A DNA stretch of 64,000 bases from Hymenochaete sp. R1 (Eukaryota > Basidiomycota > Agaricomycetes > Hymenochaetales > Hymenochaetaceae), in the NCBI GenBank assembly GCA_019400425.1, contig JAFREE010000038.1:1-64000 (forward strand), given 5' to 3'. Each line of letters begins with the position of its first letter. Positions within the stretch are counted from its first letter, which is position 1. The notes beneath the pieces were generated by a model. It ran no database searches, was not told where the DNA came from, and saw nothing but the letters and a program-made list of their open reading frames with translations. Below, in pieces: positions 1 through 12,200 of this stretch. A program made the position numbers and the translations under genes.

Positions 1-868
1 GAATGCAGGGGGTCTCGCTGGAATGTTAAATAATGCAAAATAATGCTAAATAATGCGGTCTGGGTTTCCCCTGACGTTGCTACAGGCGACTAGTATTCGA
101 TCTCGCTCGGCGTGCTCGAGCCTCTGTAGTATTCTCATCGCACCTATCTTTGCGGATATACTTCCCTTTCTCGAACCCTTAGGTCTTCCGTCATTGTGCG
201 TCCAAGAGACAGCCCGCGGCGAGACAGAACCATCTTCTCGAGGGTTCAGCGAACTGTTACAGAGTGATTTAGTCCAATTCATCACGGACACCATATACCC
301 TGGATTTTCGTTGCTTCCTCTGCAAGAACTTTGCCTTGAGGATGGTAGCGAGATGGATGTCAAGAAACAATTGGGTACGTTTGCAGCTTCTCGAGAAACA
401 GCACACAAAAGCCATGCCTGACTAAGCGTTGATTATGTCATATAAAACTTTGGATAGGTAACCGTGCGAATCACATTTGGACGGAATTTCACACGACTCG
501 GACGGCGTCAGTCAGCAAGGGGTACATCAACGCCCATACAACCTTTCTCAGCACAAGCCTATGATAATGCGTGGATGAATAATGCACCATCGGCCGGAAT
601 GGTGTGGATGGCGATGCCAACAGACGATGGGGATTGTTTTATATATGAAGGATTGATGACGAAGACGTATGGGAACTTGGGACTCGGCCTGGAAACTTGT
701 CTAGTACTAAGCACTGAGCAACACACTCTGGCTGCTGACTGTGGCCATCCCTCCTCCGCACTGTTTCGTGCAAGATCTAAACCCAGGCTGACGCCTACTT
801 TCTCCTCTTTATCATCTCCAAGCCGTATTCGCTCTTTGGCATCACGACTCGCAGTCGGCCTGCATCTC
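1..868. other. window edge and region upstream of the DsbA-like gene
   Basis: No gene could be assigned here. Positions 27-56 hold three copies of a 10-base unit (consensus WAAATAATGC). An open frame runs on the plus strand at 53-421 (122 codons) and another on the minus strand over the same bases. Neither shows a family motif, so they may be chance frames or the edge of a gene that lies mostly outside the window. The frame of the next gene stays open from 464 to its proposed start at 869, but that upstream part is low in protein-like features and is probably 5' untranslated sequence. Confidence 0.4.
27..56. repeat. three-copy 10-bp tandem repeat
   Basis: Three direct copies of WAAATAATGC follow each other without spacers. 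It is AT-rich and close to the window edge. No function is evident. Confidence 0.6.
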
Positions 869-2103
869 ATGGCGGACTCGAAAGCGAACACGATCAAGAT
901 CGAGGTCACTTCGGATTCGATCTGTCCATTCTGTTTTATTGGTAAGCGGAAGCTCGACCGCGCTCTAGAAACATTCAAGGCGTCAGAGGATGGAAAGGAG
1001 AACGGCGTGGACTTTGATGTGGAGTTCAAACCATTTTTGTTAGACCCTAGCCTGACCGAGGATAAGTGAGTAGTGTTATTAAATACCTTTATTTGTTCAG
1101 ATGATTGATGATGCACGGCTGTATAGACCCATTCTCAAGCGAGAGCGCTACGAGCAGAAATTCGGTGGGAAGGAAAGGGTTGTGGCTATGGAAAAGGCTA
1201 TGGGTGGACGCGGGAAGGAGGTTGGGATCAATTTGTGCGTCCTTACTCTATCTTTGACCACGACCGAGGCGTGCATAAGCATTTGTGTTGACGTGAATCA
1301 CTTACGGGTACAGCTCTTACGGTGGAATGCTGAGGCAAACAACGAAGTATGCTTCTTTCATTGGTAATTACAAAGTTCAGCTAACTTTTGGATGCATAAT
1401 CTCTTGCTACACAGCTCGCACCGACTTCTTTCCCTAGCATATGAGAAAGGCGGGCAGGAGCTTCAAGGAGAGCTGCTCGTACGTACCTCTTTCGGTCCGC
1501 TAACATCCCACGCTCCACTCATTCGCCCTTTTTATCTCTCACAGGAAGCCCTCTTCAACGGCTATTTCGAGCGCGAGCAAGGTAAGCTTCCAGAATACTC
1601 CTTAGATCTTCGTCTTTGAAAATTTGACCTATAAAACTAACACCGGACCAGACATCGGCTCAGTGGCTTTCCTCTCCACAGCCGCCTCCTCTCCCTCAGG
1701 AGTAAATCTCTTTGAAACACCTGAAGCTGCGCGCGCATGGCTTGAAGATACGAACGAGAAGCGCGAGGAGGTCCGCAAGGAGATCGACGAGTCGAGGGCT
1801 ATGGGCGTCTCTGGTGTGCCGTTCTTTGTCATCGGGTTCGAGAAGGGAAGGGTAAGTGCACACGAGTAATTGATTTAGGTTTTATGCTAAACAATGACCT
1901 TTTTACTCTCGGTGCTGACTTTTCTATGTTACTCGCTGTGATTCGCCACGTAGAAATACGCCATATCGGGCGCGGAAGATCCGGAAGTCTTCGTTGGGTT
2001 GTTTAAGAGACTCGTGAAGGAGGCTGCTGCCACGAAGGGACGTGGACGCGGGAGCCATTTTGAAGACGTCGACGGTGCGTATAGTGTAGGTGATGCTTGT
2101 TGA
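869..2103 (+). CDS. DsbA-family (FrnE-like) thioredoxin-fold oxidoreductase
   Basis: This predicted 262-residue protein belongs to the DSBA-like thioredoxin family (FrnE / 2-hydroxychromene-2-carboxylate isomerase group). Such proteins carry out thiol-disulfide exchange or glutathione-dependent isomerisation, probably in the cytosol because no signal peptide is seen. The N-terminus holds a beta strand followed by the active-site motif SICPFCFIGK, giving a CPFC redox pair at about residues 17-20. The helical insertion has the typical SHRLLSLAYEKG segment, and a cis-Pro loop (GVSGVPFF) follows near the C-terminus. Seven exons were joined: 869-1065, 1127-1234, 1314-1346, 1415-1478, 1545-1581, 1652-1851 and 1954-2103. 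All phases agree. The second acceptor was placed at 1126 because an earlier AG at 1100 brings an immediate stop. The last exon could instead splice at the GTGCGT near 2075. The specific substrate is unknown. The gene converges on the RNase gene downstream. Confidence 0.85.
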
Positions 2104-2474
2104 TTCTGTCGGGGGATAGCATGGTCGAAGGAGCTATAACGATAGTCAGAACGTGTAAGTATAATCTCCTTAAAACTTGTGTGTTTTGAGGGTCAAATTT
2201 GCAACTGCATGTACTCTGCAAGATTCCCGTGAAGCTATCAAGGGCTGGACTCAAACTCAATCCTTTCTTTTTATACTTCCTTCGGAAAACAACAAGTAAA
2301 CCATTTTAGTGGCAATCATCGTGAATGAGAGATACTGAATTGAGATTTTATGCAGTCAACCACGAGAATCAATTGTTGCGTAGTTCGTAAATCGACTTGT
2401 ATCGTATCTGATTCACTCTTCTTCTACGTTTCTTCTATTTATCCCCATGAACATCAGCCGAACTCCATACTCGT
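2104..2474. other. convergent 3' intergenic region
   Basis: This 371-base gap lies between two stop codons facing each other and should hold both 3' untranslated regions. No coding frame or clear repeat was seen. Confidence 0.5.
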
Positions 2475-3189
2475 TCAATCGTTATCGCAAGCCACGAAGC
2501 CATCATAACTTGCAGCGCCCGTATGCGTCACCACCCTACCCGAAAACGCGATTTAGGAAAGTTTGAACATCGTACTACATGTTATCATCATATCATAATG
2601 AAACTACTTACGCGCAATACGTCCCGCTCTCCGTAAATATGACACGGTCCGTCCCCGGGGAGACGTAATGACTTGACGTCGATTCGTAGATTTCGCCGTT
2701 GGGCATGATGGGGAACTGCATGCATAGGAGTTGGATAACAATTAGTGTCTTTCCTTTTCTAAAAATATTGGAGATGGGAGTACCTCGTACCAAGGTCCGG
2801 AGCCGGAACAGTAGAGGGTGATGTGTTCAGATGGTTCACTGGATACGAGTCATATAAGATACTTAATTGTTTTGAGAGATGTATGAAATAAACGTACTCG
2901 TAGTATTGGTGCGGATAGTCGTCTGCATTTTCCGTGATACCGATAGAAAGGAACATTATTTAGGCATTCGTCAATCAGGTCCAAAGGGAGAAGAGAGGGA
3001 AACGCGCGTACCAGGGAGATTCCCACTTTGCTGATCATCTACTCCTGCGTTGATAGCAGCCTCAATGGCGGAAACGCTATATCTGTTGCTACCGCAGGTT
3101 ACGGTGCCGGAAGGAAGAGCCGCATGCGCACTGTGCACGATGGTGAGAACCGAAACGATTACAATCGACAATGAAGCGAATGAGAGCAT
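2475..3189 (-). CDS. secreted guanyl-specific ribonuclease (RNase T1/N1 family)
   Basis: The 140-residue product starts with a hydrophobic signal peptide of about 23 residues ending near AHA. The mature part matches fungal RNase T1/N1, which cleaves single-stranded RNA after guanosine through a 2',3'-cyclic phosphate. The family catalytic residues are visible in order: Tyr and His in YPHQYY, Glu in WYEFP, Arg in TDRVIF and His in THTG. Four cysteines (TCGSN, LYCSG, TYCAV, VACDN) can form the two usual disulfides. Five exons were joined from the start at 3189: 3189-3012, 2922-2898, 2838-2784, 2715-2612 and 2535-2475. Each junction is GT-AG and in phase. The length is normal for the family. The likely role is extracellular phosphate or nucleotide scavenging, though defence against competitors is also possible. 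Confidence 0.9.
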
Positions 3190-4213
3190 AGTCTGGTGCT
3201 AGTTAGGAGCCCGGAGCTCAGTTGGGGGAGCTGGTATTTCTTGGTTGGAGACGTCAAGTTCGAGGTCATGGCGGGTTTTATGGTCTGAGCCATGGCGTGG
3301 TGTGGAAGGTCGAAGAATCACAAAAAGCAGCGATACGGTGCCGATCGTGAACAGACTTGCGAACGTGAATGCATGGAAGGACTCGACCGATGAGACGAGT
3401 CTGCAGTACAAGACGTTCTTGGTAGTTGACAAGAAGCCGAGGTGGCATCACACGTTTATCGCGAAGGGTAGAACATATCTGTATCAATATCAATATGGCG
3501 GCTATCAAGTAGAATGAAAGCTGCCGTGCTGGCGGTGTCCACGCGCTCGTCGCGCATTCCATACGGATTGTAGATGAGATTTGCAATTGAGAATCTTAGA
3601 ACAAGAGGATTGCATGTGGAGAGAAGAAGCGACGTGCTAATCATAGCAAATATGAGGGCGAAAGCTCGGACATGGTTGAGTCGACTATGATCATAAAGCC
3701 GAGACGCCCGAGTGGATGCAAGTAGTCTTGTGCGATACTGAAGCACGTTCCAGGAGAGCAGAGATGATTAAATGCTGAGCATATAAACAAGGAACTTCTG
3801 CGGTGATTGCTACGGACTGGTGATGGAAGATGGCTCACATGGGCAAGGTGAACACCTAAAGACAGCCCAGCTAGCAGGTGACCTTAACTACCTTCATATA
3901 TTTCTCCATGACCGGATGCGCCGATGTGATGTGCACTTCCGGTAGCATGAAGAATGAGAGCAGAGCACTGATGTTCACTGGCAGTGTTGTGGAGAAGTTG
4001 CGTACTGGTCTGAGTCGAAGAGGCCAAAGCCAGCGAGCTGGCTGAGCTTGCTGTTACATAAGAAACACTAAAAGTCGCGTGACCATATTTCCACGGTCCG
4101 CTCCCTTCCCTCCGAATCAAAGCTCCAAAAAATGCTTGAGAACTTCGGAAGCAGGAAGCATTCGCCGGCATCAGCTTGAAGCCAGACATTCGTCTTGTGC
4201 TTTATTCTTCCAA
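3190..4213. other. region between RNase gene and Nop4-like gene
   Basis: About 1 kb holds the promoters of the flanking divergent genes and some minus-strand frames with hydrophobic runs, listed separately. Another minus-strand frame at 3884-4189 shows no family motif and overlaps the probable promoter of the next gene. Confidence 0.4.
3199..3746 (-). CDS. possible small membrane protein, fragmentary
   Basis: Two open stretches on the minus strand could be exons of one gene. The upstream part (about 3746-3456) contains a hydrophobic run, AFALIFAMISTSLLLSTC. The downstream part (about 3432-3199) contains another, FASLFTIGTVSLLFVIL, followed by a polar tail and a stop. An acceptor-like CTGCAG lies just before the second stretch, but I found no donor that joins the two cleanly. 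I do not recognise the family. It may be a real multi-span membrane protein with a mis-modelled junction, a decayed gene, or chance frames. Confidence 0.2.
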
Positions 4214-7200
4214 ATGGCTCAAGATAATATCCTTGGAAAACGAAAACAACGTACTGATAATGATAACGAACAAGACGACTCCGCCAATGGTGTTGGGTAT
4301 GCTATTTCCATCTCGCTCCATTTCATACAAATTCTTACGCCCGTTCCAGATCGACTTTCTTCGTCTCAAATCTCCCTTATTCTGCTACCTCGACCGACTT
4401 GCAAACACTGTTTTCAGACTACGCACCCATTCGATCAGCCTTTATCGTATTAGCTGAAAGTGTGTCAAAAGGCGTCGGATATGTTTCGTTTGCGATCAAG
4501 GAGGATGCCAAGATGGCAATGGAGACTATCGGAAAGGAAGGCGTTGCGATGAATGGGAGACAATTGAGAGTGCAATGGGCGGATAAGAAGATCAGGGTGC
4601 GTTTTGGCTTTGTATCATACTATGTTCGAAGGCTTGACTGGATTCGAACGTAGCATACCAATGACCCAAAAGATAATACTTCAACGGTGGATCCGAAAGC
4701 CAAATCGACAGAGCTAAGGACGCCTGCAAAAATGCCGAGGGGGAAATTTGATAAAGATCCCAATGCCATCCGCACGGTCCTCATATCTGGACTACCAACT
4801 TCCATTGATCAGAAGACGCTTTGGAAGAAGGTGCGCAAGCTTGAGGGTGCTGAAAGCGTGCATATCGACGAAAATGGGGAGGGTAATTCTGTCACTGGTG
4901 CGTCGGCGCGCTCAAGTTATTTGTTTCGAATCGAACGCCGTTCTTCTACTTATTTCTCTCTCTTTCCAGCCCAAGCTATCTTCGTAACTCCCGCCAGCGC
5001 CGCGCACGCCGTCGAGAAGCTCCATGCACACATCTTCAAGGGTGCCCTTCTCTCCGTCACCCTCAAGAAGCGCATCGAAGGGCTCGCTAAGCCTAAAACA
5101 AAGACACCAGGGCAGCCCAACGCTCAAAACGATCTTGAAGGAGCACCGACCCCGAGTAGGGCAAGTCGGCTCATCGTGAGGAATGTTCCTTGGGATGTAC
5201 GTGCCATTCTTATTCGATTTGTTTCTGTCTCTATTGAAATATTCACTCATTACATTCGAACAAATTTGTTACATAGATAACCGAGAAAGACCTGCGTGCA
5301 CTATTCCTCCCACACGGCCCCATCTTCTCCATCTCCATTCCTACCATCGTTCCGGAACCTCCCTCTGATGAATCTACCACGCACGAGAGGAAGGCTGGAA
5401 AGAAAGAAAAGGCCCGGTCAAGGGGCTTTGCATTTGTGTGGTTCTACTCCAAGAAGGACGCCGAGCGCGCAATTGAAGGAGTAAACGGGCGAGAGGTGGT
5501 CGCTGGTGCTATCATGGCACCAACGATGAATAAGAAAGAAAGAGCGAGGATGCGGAGGGCAGCGAGAGCTGCTGAGAAAGACGGTGATGCCGATGGTAGG
5601 GAAAGTGAAGATGTGGACAGTGAGGAGGAAGACGATGGCGTAGCTGAGCAGGAACAGGAACAAGTAAAGGGGAAAAAGAAAGGGAGGGTGTTGGCGGTGG
5701 ATTGGGCGTTGAGCAAGGGTCGCTGGGAAGAAGCAAAGGCCAATTTAGTCGACGAAAGTCCCGGAATCGAAGACGTTGACGACGTTGACAGCGAAAACGA
5801 AAGTCAGTTGGACAATGGAAACGGCGATAGCTCATCCGAGTCCGCTTCGGACGTCGAAATGGGCATTGAAGATGAAGACGTCGATACTGATAATGACTCT
5901 CGCTCCGACGCTTCTCAAGCGACGAAACCCCATCTTCCTTCGACCGATGTCGGGACTACCCTCTTTATCCGTAACGTCCCCTTCGATGCAACCGACGCCG
6001 ACCTGCGCGCTCTCTTCCGTACATTCGGTCCCTTACGATACGCTCGGATCGTAGTCTCACGCGACGCAGCCAACGTTGACGGTGACGGTGATGCAGGAGT
6101 TGAGCAGGGCCGGTCCCGTGGAACGGGTTTCGTATGCTTCTGGGATAAAGAGGATGCGGAGGCTTGTTTGGAGAGAGCGGAAAGGGTTGCGCGGGAGACT
6201 GGCGTCGGTGTTGGGACCAGCAGTAGTAGCAACGCCGAAAGCAAGAAGAATCCCTTCACTATGCCTACGTCGTCAACTGTCGGAACAGGTCTCGGTATCC
6301 CGTCGCTTCTCGCTCCTGACCCTTCCTCTGCTCTTGCGGCTCCGTTGGTCCTTCACGGTCGTACCCTCTCCGTTGTACGCGCCGTTCCACGCGTCGACGC
6401 CGAGACACTCCGAGTCCAGAATGAGCTCGTGCGCGAGCGCGAACGGCGGGGTGCCGACAAGCGGAACCTGTACCTTCTCCGCGAAGGAGTCGTCTTTCCC
6501 GCGTCCGCTGCTCAAGCAGGCCTATCAGACCAAGAAGTCGAAAAACGCTTGAAGTCATACGAGGAGCGGAAGAGGGTTCTAAGGAGTAACCCGCTTTTGT
6601 ATGTGAGCAAGACGAGGTTGAGTGTTAGGGGGTTGCCGGGGTTCGTTAGTGAGAGGGTGTTGAGGAAGCTTGCGGGGTGGGCTGTAAAGAAATTTGAGGA
6701 GGAGGTAAGGGAGGGAGTTAGGGAGGGACTGAGTAAAGAGGAACTGGTGGAAGATGTAGGCCTGGGCCGAGAGCTTATTCAAGGCCAAGTTCAGGATGAA
6801 GACGAAGAGGGTGGTAGTGGCGACAAGACAAAGACACGGAAACGCGGACATCATCAAGGACGCGGACGAGAGTGGCGCAACCCGCTCATTACCCAGGCTA
6901 AGATCATCCGACAACAGGACCGTATCGATGTATTGACGGGGAAGGGTCGGTCCAGGGGTTATGGGTTCCTTGAACTCCGGAGCCATGCGGATGCTTTAAG
7001 GGTGCTGAGGTGGGCGAACCTGAACGGTCGGGTGAAGGAATTGGCGGAGGGTTGGTGGTTGGAGGAGGTGAGGGCGTTGATAAAAGAGTTGGAGGGGGAG
7101 ATTAAGAAGGGCTCAGGGAAGGAGGGGAAGGAAGGCAAGGCGAACTCGGAGGAGACGGAGGCAAGACTGAGGAGGCTGAAGACTGAACTGGAGAGGTTGG

Positions 7201-7748
7201 AGAGGAGGGACGAGAAGAGGGACACGAAGGAGGGTGGGAGTGGGAAGGTGCTTGTGGTTGAATTTTCGATTGAGAACTCACAGGTCGTGAAGAGAAGGAA
7301 CGAAAAGATCGAGGTGCGTTTTTTTTATTTCTTTTCAGTTTTTCTTTTCATCTCGAGTGTTTTCATCTCGAGTCATATACTGTGAATTTCCGAAACTAAC
7401 GAAACGAAACGAAACCCAATCCTTCAGGCATCAAAGTCACGCCCAAGAACAAAACCAGACCGGCACGGCGAGGGCATCAATAATGACTCGGACGACAACG
7501 ACGACAATGCAGATGGGACCGGGAACGACGTAAATCCGAAAAGGAAACGGCGTAGGCTTGACGATGGATCCGCCCCTTCGTCAACCCGCTCTTCATCATC
7601 GAGGCCGAACAAGTCGAATGCAAAAAAGAATGGGGAAGAGGAGCAGCATGTACCAAAGGATGCGAAAGGTGTGGACTCGACAAGTGTACCAGTTGGGAGC
7701 ATTATTGGAAGGAAACGGAAGATGCGGAAAGCCAAAGGGAAAGCCTGA
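4214..7748 (+). CDS. NOP4: Nop4/RBM28-like nucleolar RNA-binding protein
   Basis: The predicted 1052-residue protein carries a series of RNA recognition motifs. RRM1 has RNP2 FFVSNL and RNP1 KGVGYVSF; a second RRM begins RTVLISGLP; a third has LIVRNVPW and RSRGFAFVWF; a fourth has LFIRNVPF and RGTGFVCF; a last degenerate one has LSVRGLP and SRGYGFLEL. Acidic tracts and basic nuclear-localisation-like clusters (PKRKRRR) separate and follow them. This order fits yeast Nop4 and human RBM28, which act in the nucleolus in early 60S ribosomal subunit assembly. Six exons were joined: 4214-4296, 4350-4596, 4654-4897, 4970-5196, 5277-7313 and 7428-7748, all in phase. The long open frames on the opposite strand at 5444-6558 are shadows caused by its repetitive acidic codons. 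The protein is longer than yeast Nop4 mainly through acidic linkers. Confidence 0.9.
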
Positions 7749-8767
7749 GTGACCATCCCATTAGGTTTAGTAGCTTCATGTGAGTTCTGTTACTATTTCT
7801 CTTAACTTTCGAAGGTGGTTGAACTTAATGCCCCATCCCTAATGTTCCCCTCGCTCTGTGAATTTGCATCTTTTCTTCCGTCTATAGCGTATTGGTGTAA
7901 ATAGGAAGGGGTCGGGCTCAACATGCAACTCGGGTTGTTTGTCTTGCTGCAGCACGGTTGCTACGTAGAAATCGGTCAAGTATACCAAACGATGTAGCAC
8001 CATCCTTGTTAGCGTCCTAAATGTGCTCGGTCGGAGTCATAGGGCACAGCTCTGCCACTTCGCGTTTTGATAAGAGGGAAGAATGAAAAGGGAGCTTGGA
8101 GGAGAAGAAGAAAGAAGAAAATATCAGAAGAAAGGCCAGGAATGACGGACGCACTGATCTCTCACCCGCCGCCATTTTGAGTAAGAGAATTCTCCGGAAA
8201 GTCACGAATACTGAACAAGTAAGCATTTTCGATATTGAACCAGACACCATGACAGTTCTAGCTCGAGGCTGTGGTTTCTGAGCAAGCTGACGTATGGAGC
8301 TTCTCAAACTACACTTTTGAATCCACCGAGACTCCAGGCATAAGTATTTTGCAAGATTATGCATTGCATGAGCCGGGATGAACCCTAACATAGTCTCTGT
8401 TGTAAGAAATTCGGAAAAGAAATGAAGTAGTTATTGGTTGGAAAAGGACGAAAAAGACACGGCTTATTCAGATGGTCAACTAGATGTCGAGCTTGTGTTC
8501 GTACAATCATGCCATGCTTCGTCACATAAATCACGCCCGTCAAATGCGGTCATTTGTATTTTTATAAAAGTTTGAATGCATGCTATAGTGGTGGTCACAT
8601 ACAAATGCGGTTTAGTGGTGTGGATCATGGTACAGCAAAAGAAATGCCTTGCCCGCGCACATAAAGTGATAAAGCTAAACATCCTATACAACGAAGGGAC
8701 TGGGACCCGACAATAAAACCTAACAAGGAAGGAAAGGAAGCGAGAAACATCCACGACGTTTTCGTCT
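7749..8767. other. convergent intergenic region
   Basis: About 1 kb lies between the Nop4-like stop and the eL38 stop. It should hold both 3' untranslated regions. A minus-strand frame at 8017-8391 (124 codons) has no recognisable motif. Nothing else was seen. Confidence 0.4.
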
Positions 8768-9226
8768 TTACTTCTTCTTGGGCGCGGGTGAAATTTCGTC
8801 GACATTAATGCCTATAATATTGAAGCGTGAATCGTTAGCACCAAGGCATCGAACCTAATTATCAAGTAAGTCTTGCTCACCAGGTGGTAGACTCTGCTTC
8901 AGCTTCTCAGCTTTGCTCGAATCCTGGATCCGGAGAGTGTAGAGGTAGCGCGAGCATCGTAATTTGAACTTGGTTTCGTTTGTGGACTTCTTTATGCGGA
9001 CAGCTGCAAAATCCAGAGTGTAAACGGGGGTAAAGAATCACAAAAACATCATGAGCATTCTGGTACAAATCCGAAGCAAAGTGATGAGAACGCACCCCTC
9101 GCGTCTTTCCTCCGCGCATACTCCATGAACTGCTTCATTTCACTGATTTCACGAGGCTGGTGAAGTTCCATACCATTTAATCAATATATGTGGTCTATAA
9201 AAACTGGAAATGCAGCAACGTACCAT
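8768..9226 (-). CDS. RPL38: 60S ribosomal protein eL38
   Basis: The 76-residue product is the small eL38 protein of the large ribosomal subunit. Family signatures are clear: [10 protein letters not shown] at the start, [26 protein letters not shown] in the middle, [11 protein letters not shown] and a lysine tail. Four exons were joined: 9226-9224, 9156-9096, 9003-8881 and 8811-8768. The first coding exon is only the ATG, directly followed by a GTACGT donor; the second exon begins with the Pro codon of the conserved MPREI start. This start was chosen because no ATG precedes the conserved sequence within the second exon. Introns close to the start codon are common in fungal ribosomal protein genes and may support expression. 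Confidence 0.95.
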
Positions 9227-12200
9227 GGTGAGTGTGTCTGTACGTTGTCGGACAAAACTTTCGTCTTCTGAGTTCTCTGTAGACTTACGTGCCGTTGTCC
9301 GGCCGGCGCGTCGATCATCTGCTGTATAGCAGATTGGCATCAAATTAAAGAACATTACGTAACATATAAGTCCAAGAATTGGTTGAATCAAATCTCAAGC
9401 CCATTAAAGCGAGTACAGAATCGATTGGACATTACCATTTCTCAGAAGGCATATCAGACTTTAAACTGGCCTCGGCGATTTGCATGACTGCATACATGAC
9501 ATATAAGTGGACTTTCACAGTAAAAACGTCAAAGTGTAGTATTAAACTTAGCAGGACCTTACAAGATTCCCAGATTACTGCTGCGAAGCGAAGCAGTTGT
9601 GCAAACTGGGCTGGTGATGATCCAGTTTTGCAGTCTGGCTATTTCTCGCACCGGCACCAGCGCTCAGCGAAGTGCAGTGAGATTGAAATGCCGTTGATAC
9701 TTAGGGATGCGGTACCGGTGAGATGAGTGCAAAAAAGCGTGGGAAAGAAGTTACTGGTCGCTCGAAACACTAACGCTGGCTGGCTTTGGCGGTCGTCTTC
9801 CTCCACATTCCGAAATGCCGTTGTCGTTATCTCCCTTTCCAGCGAACATTCATTTCTCTCCCCAACCACCTACCTCATTGCGAGAGTTCAAAAGCCCTGT
9901 CTCGTCTTTGAAACGACTGAGCTTTCAGCGCGACGCTGTTGTTTTTAAAGCACAGCATAAACGATCGGGCCTCTCACTTTTGGGGCAGGAAATCGCGGCA
10001 ACGTGATGCGCCGGACCATTCTCTGTATCGTTCTCTTCGGCGGACTTGGCTATTTAGCCTGAAATGATCTACTTCGGAGGCCCGAAAAAGAGCTTGTGAG
10101 CAATTGCAAAAGAAGACGGCGAAGTCTTTCGTGCCTTGGTCGAGTAGGTGCACAGTGAGTATCGTAAGTCTGTTCGTTCTTTTGTGGTCGGGTGCATGCT
10201 GATATCATGCCTTTGCTATTTTGCGGTTGCTCCGTGCACAGGTATTGTAGCCTTGTTTGACGTGCAGATGGCTGTTCCAACTTGAGCGTGTCACGCGTGG
10301 ATGTCGTCTTTCGTTGCTCCTTTCGCGCGTCTCTTAAGGCACGGAAGTCCTGTGAACAGTCGGGGAATTCAAATTATTGGACGACGCAGCGCCGGTTGTG
10401 GACATGTGTTTGTTCGGCATAAACTTGATTCATACCTAGCTGGCCCAAAGACGGGATGTTACTTCACGACTGAAGGAGGCCAGAACCCCCCTGGACCACA
10501 TTTACTGACTGTTTCCTCCCCAAGCTCGCGCCATCTGGGTGGAAGGCATCAATCGCAAATGCCTTCTAAATTCAAGACCTTTTCCCTCGGACAGTGTCTG
10601 GTCTTCCTTCATATACGAATGGAGGCGTCATACCACTTCGGAAACGATTCGACCGACCAAAAACTGGCTGGATGCTCCTCCGTTAGTGGTCGGATTATAG
10701 TTAAGGGACAGTCGCTTGAATTGAATCCAGGATCGATATGCCTCATCCTTGTTGACATTCCCCGCGGGACGGTCCTTAGGCCGATTTTGGCTCCTCCGAG
10801 TGGGACGTCGATGCTTACGTTGGCGTACTTCAAGTGCGTTCTCCCCGCCGTTTTCAACTCAATAGCAACTCGCGACTGCTCCTTACGACTCCCTTCAGAG
10901 TCGTTGTAGATTCTCGATATTAAAAAAGAAATACGACTTGGGAGGTCCTAACACATACGAGTGAAAAGATTCCTGTAATTGAAGATGGTCGCTCGCCCAA
11001 CCTATCGAAGCTGTGCAGCCCGGACTTCCACCCATTTGGTCAACAATGACCCTTATCTCCAGAGCATCCTTTGCTGAACCGACTGGGGTTTGCTAGACGC
11101 GATAAACTTAAGTATCGTCTGGAGTTGGGGTACACAGTCTTGGGTGTGCAGTAGGCGCGGTGAAACGACGGCATTGACGTGACCATCGCGAGGGACGGGA
11201 CTAATATTCGGGTCGAATGTGAAGGAGGGTAATGATATGATGATTGAGGTCGGTGACCGACGGATTCATCTTTTGTATCTGGTGTTGGTGTTGGTCTCTT
11301 TTTTGGCCTTTCGGTGCAGCCGGTAATCACTCAGGTGGTTTTAGGTGATTACTATGTGATGAGGTCAAACATTCGAGTCGGTTGCGTTTAATACTTCACT
11401 CTATATATATGCGTTGTAAGACACTCGTGCTGACGCCCAGTTTCTTGACAGTGGTAACGACGTATAGAACGTAATATTTTAGTGCCAGGTTTGGGGTCAA
11501 TTTGGACTTTTACTCTCGGGAAACTTATACGCAAAATATCGAGGACAGCTTCAAGACTTTTTTTACTAAGATGCCTATTCATGTTAACGTGAAGGGCGGC
11601 TTCTTCATGGATAGTCCTTCGTTGATATCCCCGCTCTCGCATTCGCACATCTCATCTTATACTCTCGAAACACGCGACCGTTTCCGTGCTTTCCCAGCAG
11701 CAGCGCCTTACCTTATCCTTTCCTATGAAGATCCGCGGACCGTGTGGGCAGTTAATATGTGCTTGGGCGTTTCAATAGTTTACCTTCCAAGGGGAAGATG
11801 CGAAGCAAAGTGGTCGATGAAATCACCATGGGCGCGTCATAGCCTTTCGGCTGCTCCAGCGCTTTGCTTGTAGACTTTCTGAACTCAACTGAAAGCAAAT
11901 GCCTTACAAGCTCATGCGCGTGTTGCGGGATAGGAGCTCGGTTTCGTATACTGGCAAGGTGCAAGGTTGGACAATTGAGAGTCCCTCTGTTCATGAAGAC
12001 GTGTGCTTCCAAATGGGGTATGTCATTCTCACGCATTGGAACATCTCTCCTTGTCCCCGACTTCAGTATCTCCAGCCAGGCGTATCCTTCGCCTAACTCG
12101 CACCAGCGGTTAATATGTTAGGAGATTGCGCTGAATAGATCCTTCAGTATCGCATCGCTCAAAGTACGTACAGATCAAAATATACAGCTCCCATTCAACA

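Noticed and set aside
27..56. Regular 10-base repeats that might suggest an array such as CRISPR
   Set aside because: Only three contiguous copies without spacers in a eukaryotic genome; a simple tandem repeat.
1086..1100. Acceptor at 1100 in the DsbA-like gene
   Set aside because: It produces an immediate stop codon; the AG at 1126 gives the family sequence KPILKRERYEQKF.
5444..6558. Long minus-strand open frames opposite the Nop4-like gene
   Set aside because: They are rich in Ser/Pro/Leu because they mirror acidic and Arg codons of the real gene; the plus frame has five RNA-binding motifs and correct splicing.
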